Origin: Achromobacter aloeverae
GTDB lineage: Bacteria > Pseudomonadota > Gammaproteobacteria > Burkholderiales > Burkholderiaceae_B
Assembly (NCBI RefSeq): GCF_004121055.1
Contig: NZ_PYAL01000001.1
Location: forward strand, 1 to 64,000
Reading direction: 5' to 3'
Length of the DNA stretch: 64,000 nt
The notes under the pieces were generated by a model. The model saw only the letters and a list, made by a program, of their open reading frames with translations, did no database searches and was not told the origin of the DNA. Positions 8,806 through 16,796 of this stretch are shown here, in pieces. Each line of letters begins with the position of its first letter. Position 1 is the first letter of the stretch. The position numbers were made by a program, and so were the translations under genes.

Positions 8806-9603
8806 GTGAACATGAGCGTCATCGATATGTTGCGCCCGGCGCGCGGGCTGCGTGTGCTGGTCAGCGCGGGCGCGTCGGGCATCGGCGCGGCGGTGGCCCG
8901 CGCCTTTCGCGAGGCCGGCGCGCGGGTTCACGTGTGCGACATCGACCGGACGGCGCTGGACCGCCTGGCGGCCGAATCCCCCGAAATCACGACCAGCGTG
9001 GCGGACGCGGCGGTGGCCGGCGATGTCGACACCGTGTTCGACGACGTCCGCGGCGCGCTGGGTGGCCTGGACGTGCTGGTCAACAATGTCGGCATTGCCG
9101 GACCGACCGGGCCGGTGGAAGAAATCCGCCCGATGGACTGGGAAAGAACCGTCGACGTCAACCTGAACAGCCATTTCTATTTCGCCAGCCGCGCGGTGCC
9201 CTTGCTGAAGCAATCCAGCCACGATCCCTGCCTCATCGCGATGAGTTCGGTCGCGGGGCGGCTGGGCTATGCCTTGCGCACGCCCTATGCCTCGACGAAG
9301 TGGGCCATCGTCGGCCTGGTCAAGTCGCTGGCCATCGAACTGGGGCCGCAGGGCGTGCGGGTCAACGCCATCCTTCCCGGCACGGTGGAAGGCGAACGCA
9401 TGAATGGCGTCATCGGCGCGCGCGCCGCCGCGTCCGGCATATCGGCCGCGGCCATGCGCGAGGAATACCTGCGCAAGATCTCGCTGCGCCGCATGGTCAC
9501 CACCGACGATATCGCCGCCATGGCCTTGTTCCTGTGTTCGCCCGCGGCGCGCAACATCACCGGCCAGGCCATCAGCGTGGACGGAAATATGGAGTACCTC
9601 TGA
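8806..9603 (+). CDS. SDR-family NAD(P)-dependent oxidoreductase
   Basis: The 265-residue short-chain dehydrogenase has a Rossmann start RVLVSAGASGIGAAVARAF (glycine motif GASGIG, about residues 22-27), the NNVG motif, a catalytic Ser in AMSSVAGRLGY and the YASTK (YxxxK) active-site pair. It ends GQAISVDGNMEYL, typical of the family. A GTG start at 8806 has GGAG eight bases upstream; ATG 8812 is six bases further on. As the first gene of a run that includes a solute importer, a BKACE enzyme and another SDR, it likely oxidises a hydroxyl of the imported compound. Confidence 0.88.
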   Translation: MNMSVIDMLRPARGLRVLVSAGASGIGAAVARAFREAGARVHVCDIDRTALDRLAAESPEITTSVADAAVAGDVDTVFDDVRGALGGLDVLVNNVGIAGPTGPVEEIRPMDWERTVDVNLNSHFYFASRAVPLLKQSSHDPCLIAMSSVAGRLGYALRTPYASTKWAIVGLVKSLAIELGPQGVRVNAILPGTVEGERMNGVIGARAAASGISAAAMREEYLRKISLRRMVTTDDIAAMALFLCSPAARNITGQAISVDGNMEYL

Positions 9604-9673
9604 GGAAGATGCCCAGTGCCGGGGCGGATACGCCTGCCCCATCCCTACACCAGAAAAAAACCAGGAGACAGAC

Positions 9674-10921
9674 ATGAACAAGCGCCACTTTACGGGTATG
9701 GCGGTGACGGCGGCCGTGGCCGCGATGGGGGCTTTCCCCGCGGCGGCCGCGCCGGTGAAGATCGGGTTGGTGGAGACCCTGTCCGGCCCGCAGGCGTCCA
9801 CGGGCCAGGCCTACCGGGCCGCCGTGCGCTACACCATCGACCAGATCAACGCGGCGGGCGGCTGGAACGGCGAGCCGATCCAGTTGCTGGAGTACGACAA
9901 CCAGGGCGGCCCGGCCGGCGCGGCGGACAAGCTGAAAGCCGCCGCGGCCGACGGCGTGAGCATCGTCGTGCAGGGGGCCTCGTCGGCGATTGGCGGGCAG
10001 ATCACCGAGGACGTGCGCAAGCACAACCTGCGTAACCCGGGCAAGGAGATGGTCTACATCAATATGGGGGCCGAGGCGCTGGAGCTGACCGGCGACAAGT
10101 GCAATTTCTATCATTTCCGCTTCGCCGGCAACGCGCAGGTCCGCACCAAGGCCCTGGTCGAAGGCATGAAGAAGGCCAATGCGCTGGGAACCAAGGTCTA
10201 TGCCATCAACCAGAACTATTCCTGGGGGCAGGACATGGAACAGGCCATCGTGGACGACCAGAAGCTGGGCGGCTACACCGTGGTCGAAAAAACCCTGCAC
10301 GACGTCGGCAAGATCCAGGATTTCGCGCCTTATGTCGCCAAGATCGCGGCTTCGGGCGCGGACACCGTGATCACGGGCAACTGGTCCAACGACCTGCTGC
10401 TGCTGATGAAGGCCTCCAAGGCGGCGGGGCTGAAGGCGCACTATGGTACGGTCTATCTCGACCAGCCCGGCAACATCGCCAATGCCGGCGACCTGGCGCT
10501 GGGCAACTTCGTCGCCCACACCTTCAATGCCGAGGCCAACGGTCCGCAAGGGCAGCAGTTCGTCGACGACTACAAGGCCAAGACCGGCCACGTGCCGGTA
10601 TTCGTCGAGCCGCAGACCGTCTATGGCATGAAGATGGTCGCCGAGGCGCTCAAGCACACGCCCGCGAAGAACGGGGCGCTGGATGTCAACGCATTCGCCC
10701 GGACGCTGGAGACCACGCGCATCCCCACCCCCATGGGCGAAATGAGCATGCGGGCGGCCGATCACCAGGCGCAGTTGCCCATCGTGGTGTCGACCGTCTC
10801 GCGCGAGGCGAAGATCAAGGTCGACGGGACCGACATGGGCTTCAGGCCGGTGCTGCTGCTGTCGGCGCAAGAGGCGTCCACGCCGGTGCAAGCCACTTGC
10901 AAGATGAAGCGGCCGGGCTGA
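9674..10921 (+). CDS. Liv-type ABC transporter, periplasmic substrate-binding protein
   Basis: The 415-residue protein begins with a signal peptide (MNKRHFTGMAVTAAVAAMGAFPAAAA) and continues PVKIGLVETLSGPQASTGQAYRAAVRYTIDQIN, the start of type-1 periplasmic binding proteins of the leucine/amide family. Further marks are NYSWGQDMEQAIVDDQK and ADTVITGNWSNDLLLLMKA. The start ATG 9674 follows AGGAGACAGAC. Permease and ATPase genes follow, so it should be the receptor of that importer. The context (BKACE, SDRs) argues for an organic or modified amino acid rather than leucine. Confidence 0.9.
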   Translation: MNKRHFTGMAVTAAVAAMGAFPAAAAPVKIGLVETLSGPQASTGQAYRAAVRYTIDQINAAGGWNGEPIQLLEYDNQGGPAGAADKLKAAAADGVSIVVQGASSAIGGQITEDVRKHNLRNPGKEMVYINMGAEALELTGDKCNFYHFRFAGNAQVRTKALVEGMKKANALGTKVYAINQNYSWGQDMEQAIVDDQKLGGYTVVEKTLHDVGKIQDFAPYVAKIAASGADTVITGNWSNDLLLLMKASKAAGLKAHYGTVYLDQPGNIANAGDLALGNFVAHTFNAEANGPQGQQFVDDYKAKTGHVPVFVEPQTVYGMKMVAEALKHTPAKNGALDVNAFARTLETTRIPTPMGEMSMRAADHQAQLPIVVSTVSREAKIKVDGTDMGFRPVLLLSAQEASTPVQATCKMKRPG

Positions 10922-10952
10922 GGCCAGCCCGACCAAGGGTGCAACGTCAATC

Positions 10953-11003
10953 CGGCGGTCGCGGGCGGTCCATTGGGCCGCGCCCGCACGCCCGCGACCG
11001 CCG
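10953..11003 (+). other. Intercistronic stem-loop between binding-protein and permease genes
   Basis: A perfect 15-base inverted repeat, CGGCGGTCGCGGGCG at 10953-10967 and its complement at 10989-11003, encloses a 21-base loop. There is no T-run after it, so it is not a classical terminator. Such structures after a binding-protein gene commonly protect the upstream mRNA and lower downstream expression, giving excess receptor over permease. Confidence 0.7.
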
Positions 11004-11013
11004 TCCGGATGCC

Positions 11014-11955
11014 ATGGAACAACTTCTATTCTCCCTACTGAACGGCGTCGTCTACGGATTGCTGCTGTTCATGGTTTCAGCCGGCCTTACCCTGATCTTC
11101 GGCATGATGGGGGTGCTGAACTTCGCCCATGCCTCGTTCTACATGCTGGGGGCGTATTTCGCCTATACGCTGCAGGGCAGGATAGGATTCTGGCCGGCCG
11201 TGATCCTGTCCCCCGTGCTGGTCGGGCTGGTCGGCGTGGCAGTGGAGCGCTACTTCCTGCGCCGCGTACATCGCCACGGGCATGCCCATGAGCTGCTGGT
11301 CACCTTCGGCCTGTCGTTCATCATCGCGGAGTCGATCAAGCTGTTCTACGGCAACTATCCGGTCGACTACCGCGTGCCACAGGCGCTGGACTTTTCCGCG
11401 TTCAGCATCGGCGGCACGCAATACGCGGCCTACCGGCTGATCATGGGCGCGATCGCCATCGTCATGTTCGTCGCCATCTACCTGGTGCTGACCCGCACCC
11501 GGGTGGGCATCGTCGTGCGGTCGGCCATCCATCGGCCCAGCATGGCCGAAGCGCTGGGACACAACGTACCGCTGGTGTTCATGGGCGTGTTCGGGGCCGG
11601 CGCCGCGCTGGCGGGCTTGGCGGGCGCGGTCGCCGGCGCTTTCTATACGACCAATCCGAACATGGCGCTGGAGCTGGGCGTGATGGTGTTCGTAGTGGTG
11701 GTGGTCGGCGGCCTGGGCTCCTTGCCGGGCGCCTTGCTGGCGTCGCTGTTGATCGGCATCGTCACCTCGCTGGCCGTGGGCGTGGATCGCAGCCTGGCAG
11801 ACCTGCTGGAACTGGTGGGGGCGGGCGAATGGGCGCGCGGCGTGGGCGGCCTGTTGACGCTCAAGGTGAGCAGCCTGGCCGCCACGCTGCCCTTTGCGCT
11901 CATGTTGCTGGTCTTGCTGGTGCGGCCGGGCGGACTGATGGGCGAGAAGGAATGA
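11014..11955 (+). CDS. livH: Liv-type ABC transporter permease (LivH family)
   Basis: Starting at ATG 11014 the product has 313 residues and about eight membrane segments. Family signatures are LFSLLNGVVYGLLLFMVSAG, GLTLIFGMMGVLNFAHASFYMLGAY and VVVVVGGLGSLPGALLASLLIG. It forms the inner-membrane pore with the LivM protein encoded next. The stop lies four bases before the livM start, which indicates co-translation. Confidence 0.92.
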   Translation: MEQLLFSLLNGVVYGLLLFMVSAGLTLIFGMMGVLNFAHASFYMLGAYFAYTLQGRIGFWPAVILSPVLVGLVGVAVERYFLRRVHRHGHAHELLVTFGLSFIIAESIKLFYGNYPVDYRVPQALDFSAFSIGGTQYAAYRLIMGAIAIVMFVAIYLVLTRTRVGIVVRSAIHRPSMAEALGHNVPLVFMGVFGAGAALAGLAGAVAGAFYTTNPNMALELGVMVFVVVVVGGLGSLPGALLASLLIGIVTSLAVGVDRSLADLLELVGAGEWARGVGGLLTLKVSSLAATLPFALMLLVLLVRPGGLMGEKE

Positions 11956-11959
11956 TGCG

Positions 11960-13279
11960 ATGAAGAACTCCCTGATCGCCTGCCTGGCGGGCGTGATCCT
12001 GCTGGTCGCCTTGCCCGGCATGCTGTCGCAAGGGCTCCTGAACGCAGCCATCCAGATGCTCATCGCAGCGCTGTTCGCGTCGGCGTACAACCTGCTGTGC
12101 GGCCAGGCGGGCATGCTGTCCTTCGGCCACGCGGCATATTTCGGTGTCGGCGCCTTCGCCACGGTACACGCCATGAACGCGCTGGGCGGCGAGGGATTGG
12201 TTCCCACGCCGCTGATGCCCTTGGCCGGCGCCGTGGGCGGCCTGCTGTTCGGCGGCGTCGCCGGGTGGTTCGCGACCAAGCGCAGCGGCACGTATTTCGC
12301 GATGATCACGCTGGCCATCGCCGAACTGGTGCATTCGCTGGCGCCCCACCTGAAAGGCGTGTTCGGCGGCGAGGCCGGTCTGTCCACCATGCGCATGCCG
12401 GCCTGGGGCCTGGACTTCGGGTCCACCACCCAGGTGTACTACCTGACGCTTGCCTGGGTCCTGCTGGCCTTGGTGCTGCTCTATCTCTACACCCGCACGC
12501 CGCTGGGCCGGCTGACGGTGGGGCTGCGCGAGAACAGCCAGCGGCTGCGCTTCCTCGGCTACAACGTGCACGGCCTGAGCACCGCCGTCTTCGCCATTTC
12601 CGCCATGTTCTCCGGCATGGCGGGCGGATTGCAGGTGATCTCCAACGAGTCGGCCAACTACGTGCTGTTCGATCCCTCCCTGTCCGCGGCCGCCGTGCTC
12701 AATACGTATATCGGCGGCGTGCAAGTGTTTCTCGGACCCGCCCTGGGCGCGGCGCTGATGACGTTCTTCGGCTATGCGGTATCGGACCTGACCCAGTCCT
12801 GGCTGCTTTACCAGGGCATCCTCTTCGTGCTGGTCATGATGTTCATGCCTGCCGGCTTGAGCGGGATCGCGGGCGTGGCCAGTCGCTTGCGCGAGCGGCA
12901 CGGCACGGGACGGATGGCGGGCGTCTTCGCGCTGGCGGTGGCAGGGGCGGCGCTGCTCGGCGCCGGCACGGTGTTCCTGCTGGAATTGCTGCAACGCTTG
13001 TTCTCGCTGGACTATCGGTCCCTGGTGCAGCTCAATGCCGGCAAGCCCTGGCCCGATGTCTCGTTGTTCGACCGAGCCTGGCATCCGGGCGCGCCGCTGA
13101 CCTGGATGGTGCCGGCGCTGCTGCTGGCGGGTGGCGCGCTGTCGCTATGGCTATCGCGCAGGCGCCTGGAGCGCTTGGAATGCCAGGAGGACCCGCGGCG
13201 GCCCAGCAGCGACGGCATGGCGTCACAGTCCGCGTCGGTGGGCACGGGCGCCGACGAAAGCAAGGAGGAACTGGCATGA
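11960..13279 (+). CDS. livM: Liv-type ABC transporter permease (LivM family) with C-terminal extension
   Basis: The 439-residue membrane protein shows the LivM marks AASAYNLLCGQAGMLSFGHAAYFG-like (here FASAYNLLCGQAGMLSFGHA), TLAIAELVHSL and YIGGVQVFLGPALGAALMTF. Usual LivM proteins end soon after the FMPAGLSGI segment. This one continues for about 115 residues with two more hydrophobic stretches and a polar tail. The tail's role is unknown. Its stop overlaps the livG start (ATGA at 13276-13279). Confidence 0.9.
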   Translation: MKNSLIACLAGVILLVALPGMLSQGLLNAAIQMLIAALFASAYNLLCGQAGMLSFGHAAYFGVGAFATVHAMNALGGEGLVPTPLMPLAGAVGGLLFGGVAGWFATKRSGTYFAMITLAIAELVHSLAPHLKGVFGGEAGLSTMRMPAWGLDFGSTTQVYYLTLAWVLLALVLLYLYTRTPLGRLTVGLRENSQRLRFLGYNVHGLSTAVFAISAMFSGMAGGLQVISNESANYVLFDPSLSAAAVLNTYIGGVQVFLGPALGAALMTFFGYAVSDLTQSWLLYQGILFVLVMMFMPAGLSGIAGVASRLRERHGTGRMAGVFALAVAGAALLGAGTVFLLELLQRLFSLDYRSLVQLNAGKPWPDVSLFDRAWHPGAPLTWMVPALLLAGGALSLWLSRRRLERLECQEDPRRPSSDGMASQSASVGTGADESKEELA

Positions 13280-14031
13280 CCGCTCCCATCCTCGCGCTAG
13301 CTGGATTGCGTAAATCCTTTGGCGCGACCGACATCATCCGTGGCGTGGACCTGGACGTCCGCGCCGGCGAGCGCCATGCGGTGATCGGCCCCAATGGCGC
13401 CGGCAAATCCACGCTGTTCCACCTGATCTCCGGCCAGCTCGCGCCGTCTTCGGGCGCCATCCGTTTCGAAGGACGAGAGATTGGCGGACGGTCGCCCCAG
13501 GCGATCAACCGGGGCGGCTTGGCGCGATCCTTCCAGATCACGAATATCTTTCCCCGGCTCACCACTTTCGAGAACGTGCGGCTGGCGGTGATGCGCGCGC
13601 ATGGCGTGCACTATGCGTTCTGGCGGTTCATCGACCGCGACAGGCGCATCCGCACGGAGACCGGACGCCTGCTGGACCTGGTGCGCCTCGGTCCAAGAGC
13701 GTCCACGATGGCGGGCGAAATGGCGTATTCGGAACAACGCTCCCTGGAAATCGCGATGACGCTGGCTTCCGACCCCCGCCTCATCCTGTTGGACGAACCC
13801 ATGGCCGGGATGTCCCACGAAGAGACGGCCTACACCGCGCAACTGATCCGCGAGGCCACGGCCGGCCGCACGCTGATGATCGTGGAGCATGACATGGACG
13901 TGGTGTTCGCGTTGAGTGACCGCATCAGCGTCCTGGTCTATGGCCAGGTGATCGCCACGGGGACGCCGGAGGCAATTCGGGCGGATCGTGCCGTGCGCGA
14001 GGCCTACCTGGGCGACGAGGTGGCCGCATGA
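13276..14031 (+). CDS. livG: Liv-type ABC transporter ATPase (LivG family)
   Basis: The 251-residue cytoplasmic ATPase has Walker [10 protein letters not shown] (about residues 39-47), a Q-loop region in GLARSFQITNIFPRLT, a signature region MAYSEQRSLEIAM and Walker B LILLDEPMAGMS, followed by the H-loop IVEHDMD. The YxEQR signature is a normal LivG variation. The ATG overlaps the livM stop, and livF starts at the end of this gene by another ATGA overlap. Confidence 0.92.
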   Translation: MTAPILALAGLRKSFGATDIIRGVDLDVRAGERHAVIGPNGAGKSTLFHLISGQLAPSSGAIRFEGREIGGRSPQAINRGGLARSFQITNIFPRLTTFENVRLAVMRAHGVHYAFWRFIDRDRRIRTETGRLLDLVRLGPRASTMAGEMAYSEQRSLEIAMTLASDPRLILLDEPMAGMSHEETAYTAQLIREATAGRTLMIVEHDMDVVFALSDRISVLVYGQVIATGTPEAIRADRAVREAYLGDEVAA

Positions 14032-14750
14032 ACGCCGCGTACACCCCATTGCTGGACGTGGAAAACCTGCACGTCCACTACGGCAAGAGCCATGTGCTGC
14101 ACGGCGTGGACCTGCGGGTCGGCGGCAAGGAGGTGGTCAGCCTGGTCGGCCGCAATGGCTCCGGGCGGTCCACCACCATGAAAGCCATCATGGGCCTGGT
14201 AGCGCCCACCTCGGGCCGCATACGCCTGCGCGAACGCGAACTGGCCGGCGCGCGGCCTTATACGATCTGCCGCGCGGGCATCGCCTACGTGCCCGAAGCG
14301 CGCGAAGTCTTCGCGAACCTGACGGTGGACGAGAACCTGCGCATGGGCGAGCAAGCCGCTGTCGAGGGCGCCCACCGCTGGACGATCGAGCAGATGTTCG
14401 ATTATTTCCCCCGCTTGAAGGAGCGGCGCAATACCCGGGCCGGCAGCTTGTCCGGCGGCGAGCAGCAGATGCTCACCATGTGCCGGTCGCTCCTGGGCAA
14501 CCCGCTGGTCATCCTGATCGACGAACCGACCGAGGGCCTGGCGCCGAAGATCGTGGCCCAGGTAGGGGAGTGCATCCAGGACATGCATCGCAAGGGGGTG
14601 TCCGTGCTGCTGGTGGAGCAGAAGCTCACCATCGCGCTGAAGGTGTCCACGCGCGTCTGCGTGATGGGGCATGGCCGCATCGTTTTCGAGGGCCGTCCCG
14701 AAGAACTGGAGTCCAACGAGGCGCTGGTGTCCCAATGGCTGGCCGTATGA
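14028..14750 (+). CDS. livF: Liv-type ABC transporter ATPase (LivF family) with Walker A Lys replaced by Arg
   Basis: The 240-residue LivF homologue has signature LSGGEQQM, Walker B LVILIDEPTEGLAP and the usual LivF LLVEQK switch. Its Walker A reads G41-R-N-G-S-G-R47-S-T: the invariant lysine that contacts the nucleotide phosphates is arginine (CGG at 14166-14168). All other motifs look intact and the gene is undamaged. The importer also has LivG with a canonical P-loop, so the complex may work with one weak site. The start overlaps the livG stop by four bases. Confidence 0.9.
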   Translation: MNAAYTPLLDVENLHVHYGKSHVLHGVDLRVGGKEVVSLVGRNGSGRSTTMKAIMGLVAPTSGRIRLRERELAGARPYTICRAGIAYVPEAREVFANLTVDENLRMGEQAAVEGAHRWTIEQMFDYFPRLKERRNTRAGSLSGGEQQMLTMCRSLLGNPLVILIDEPTEGLAPKIVAQVGECIQDMHRKGVSVLLVEQKLTIALKVSTRVCVMGHGRIVFEGRPEELESNEALVSQWLAV

Positions 14751-14820
14751 TGTGCCGTGCACCGAGGTCCGTGCGCCGTTCTTCTCCGCCAACGATCACT
14801 CCTATGAAAGGCAAGCCGAC

Positions 14821-15762
14821 ATGAAGAAAAGCCAAGACAAGGTCATCATTTCCTGCGCGGTCACCGGCTCGGTCCACACGCCGTCCATGTCGCCGCACCT
14901 GGCGCTGACGCCCGACCAGATCGCCGAACAGGCCATCGACGCGGCGCGCGCCGGCGCCGCCATCCTGCACCTGCATGCCCGCGATCCGCGCGACGGCCGG
15001 CCCACGCCGGATCCCGCCGTGTTCGACGCCTTCGTGCCGCGCATCCGCGACGCCACCGATGCCGTCATCAACATCACGACCGGCGGCAGTACGCGCATGA
15101 GCCTGGACGAGCGGCTGGCCTATCCCTTGCGCGCCAAGCCGGAGATGTGCTCGCTGAACATGGGTTCGATGAATTTTTCCATCCATCCCGCCGCGCGGCG
15201 CATCCCGGAATGGCGGTACGACTGGGAAAAACCCTATATCGAAGGCATGGAGGACCTGATCTTCCGCAACACCTTCAAGGACATCGGGCATATCCTCAAG
15301 GTCCTGGGCGAGGGCTGCGGCACCCGGTTCGAATTCGAGTGCTATGACATGGGCCACTTGTACAACCTGGCGCATTTCGTCGACGAGGGGCTGGTGCAAG
15401 GGCCGATCTTCATCCAGAGCATCTTCGGCATCCTGGGCGGCCTGGGGCCGGATCCGGAAAACCTGGTCGCCATGCGGACGACGGCGGATCGCCTGTTCGG
15501 CCGCGATGGCTACCGTTTCTCCGTGCTGGGCGCCGGACGGCACCAGCTGCCGCTGGTCACCATGGCGGCCATCATGGGCGGCAACGTGAGGGTGGGCCTG
15601 GAAGACAGCCTCTACATCGGCAAGGGCAAGCTGGCCGTGTCGTGCGCGGAGCAGGTGGCCAAGGTCCGGCGCATCCTGGAGGAATTGTCCCTGGAGGTCG
15701 CGACCCCCGACGAAGCGCGCGCCATGCTGGGATTGAAGGGCCGTGAGGCGACGGCGATCTGA
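14821..15762 (+). CDS. BKACE-family beta-keto acid cleavage enzyme
   Basis: The 313-residue protein matches the 3-keto-5-aminohexanoate cleavage (BKACE) family. Marks are VIISCAVTGSVHTPSMSPHLALTPDQIA, the metal-binding HLHARDPRDGRPT near residues 44-56, NITTGG, CSLNMGSMNF and the C-terminal RVGLEDSLYI. These Zn-dependent enzymes condense a beta-keto acid with acetyl-CoA to give acetoacetate and a new CoA ester. The start ATG 14821 follows an AGGC-rich leader after livF. Together with the flanking SDRs it suggests oxidation of a beta-hydroxy acid followed by cleavage. The exact substrate is not deducible. Confidence 0.9.
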   Translation: MKKSQDKVIISCAVTGSVHTPSMSPHLALTPDQIAEQAIDAARAGAAILHLHARDPRDGRPTPDPAVFDAFVPRIRDATDAVINITTGGSTRMSLDERLAYPLRAKPEMCSLNMGSMNFSIHPAARRIPEWRYDWEKPYIEGMEDLIFRNTFKDIGHILKVLGEGCGTRFEFECYDMGHLYNLAHFVDEGLVQGPIFIQSIFGILGGLGPDPENLVAMRTTADRLFGRDGYRFSVLGAGRHQLPLVTMAAIMGGNVRVGLEDSLYIGKGKLAVSCAEQVAKVRRILEELSLEVATPDEARAMLGLKGREATAI

Positions 15763-15792
15763 GCCCGTCGCCCCCATATCGAAGGAGCGTAC

Positions 15793-16698
15793 ATGAGTAA
15801 ATACCTGCAGGACCGCGTGGCCATCATTACCGGAGCCGGCAGCGGCCTGGGCCGCGCCCACGCGATGGAGCTGGCGCGCCAAGGCGCGCGCGTGGTGGTG
15901 AACGATATCGCGGGCGCGCACGCGGGCACGCCGGGCCGCGCCGTGGCGGACGAGATCGTCCGGGCGGGTGGCCAGGCGCTGGCATTGGGCGGCGATGTGA
16001 CGGACTACGCCGCCATGCAGGACGTGGCCGCGCAGGCCATCGAGACGTGGGGAAGAATCGATATCCTCGTCAACAACGCCGGCATCCTGCGCGACAAGAG
16101 CTTCGCCAAGATGTCGCTGGAAGACTTCCGGCAGGTGATGGACGTGCACCTGATGGGCAGTGTCCATTGCGTCAAGGCCGTCTGGGAAACCATGCGGGCG
16201 CAGCGATACGGCCGCATCGTGATGACCACCTCGTCATCCGGCCTGTATGGCAATTTCGGCCAGGCGAACTATGGGGCGGCGAAGATGGCGCTGGTCGGGC
16301 TGATGCAGACCCTGGCGCTGGAAGGCGAACGCTACGGCATCCGCGTGAACTGCCTGGCGCCGACCGCCGCCACCGCCATGACGCAGGGGGTGCTCACGCC
16401 CGAAGCGCTGGCGCACCTGGCGCCCGCGGCCGTCAGTCCCGCGCTGGTTGCACTGGTGGGGGACGATGCGCCGACTCGCCAGATCCTGCTGGCCGGCGGC
16501 GGCAGCGTGGAAAGCGCCTACGTCACCATGACACCGGGCATCTTCCTGGGTGAAACCACCGATGCGGCGGCGGCGATCCGCGACCGCATGCCGGAGATCC
16601 TCGACCGGGAAGGGGAGCGGGTTCCCGGCACCGGCTTCGAGCAGTGCCAGTTCGAACTCGCCAAGGCGGGAATCCAGATGGCGCTGCCCGGCGCCTGA
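15793..16698 (+). CDS. SDR-family oxidoreductase (MFE-2/17-beta-HSD4-like)
   Basis: The 301-residue short-chain dehydrogenase has GAGSGLGRAHAMELARQGARVVVNDI at the start, NNAGILRDKSF, TTSSSGLYGNFGQANYGAAKM (catalytic Ser, YxxxK) and NCLAPTAATAMT. This pattern resembles the hydroxyacyl-CoA dehydrogenase domain of multifunctional enzyme type 2, which suggests a CoA-thioester or bulky hydroxyl substrate. An extra ~60-residue C-terminal part follows the usual SDR end. A GAAGGAG ribosome site precedes ATG 15793. It is the last gene of the Liv-BKACE run. Confidence 0.87.
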   Translation: MSKYLQDRVAIITGAGSGLGRAHAMELARQGARVVVNDIAGAHAGTPGRAVADEIVRAGGQALALGGDVTDYAAMQDVAAQAIETWGRIDILVNNAGILRDKSFAKMSLEDFRQVMDVHLMGSVHCVKAVWETMRAQRYGRIVMTTSSSGLYGNFGQANYGAAKMALVGLMQTLALEGERYGIRVNCLAPTAATAMTQGVLTPEALAHLAPAAVSPALVALVGDDAPTRQILLAGGGSVESAYVTMTPGIFLGETTDAAAAIRDRMPEILDREGERVPGTGFEQCQFELAKAGIQMALPGA

Positions 16699-16763
16699 GG
16701 ATATATGCCCGGCGCCGCCGGCTATCGCCGCGGAAGCGGCCGGCGCATCGCCGAGCACGGTGA

Positions 16764-16793
16764 GATGACCCGAAGGTAGGGCGCAGGGTCATC
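16764..16793 (-). terminator. Stem-loop downstream of the zeta-toxin-like gene
   Basis: GATGACCC at 16764-16771 and its complement at 16786-16793 form a perfect eight-base stem with a 14-base loop, four bases past the minus-strand stop at 16797. No T-run follows, so termination is only a possibility. It lies between two convergent genes. Confidence 0.35.
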
Positions 16794-16796
16794 ACC

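Noticed and set aside
9572-10936. Open frame of 454 codons on the minus strand
   Set aside because: It mirrors the receptor gene in the opposite frame and shows only shadow composition.
13711-13770. LivG signature YSEQR instead of LSGGQ
   Set aside because: LivG proteins commonly vary here (for example SYGQQR); not a defect.
14593-14640. Gln in place of the H-loop His in LivF proteins
   Set aside because: VEQN/VEQK is the normal LivF sequence, unlike the Walker A change reported above.
14626-16167. Open frame of 513 codons on the minus strand
   Set aside because: It lies antisense to the BKACE and SDR genes; it is His/Arg/Gly-rich and motif-free.
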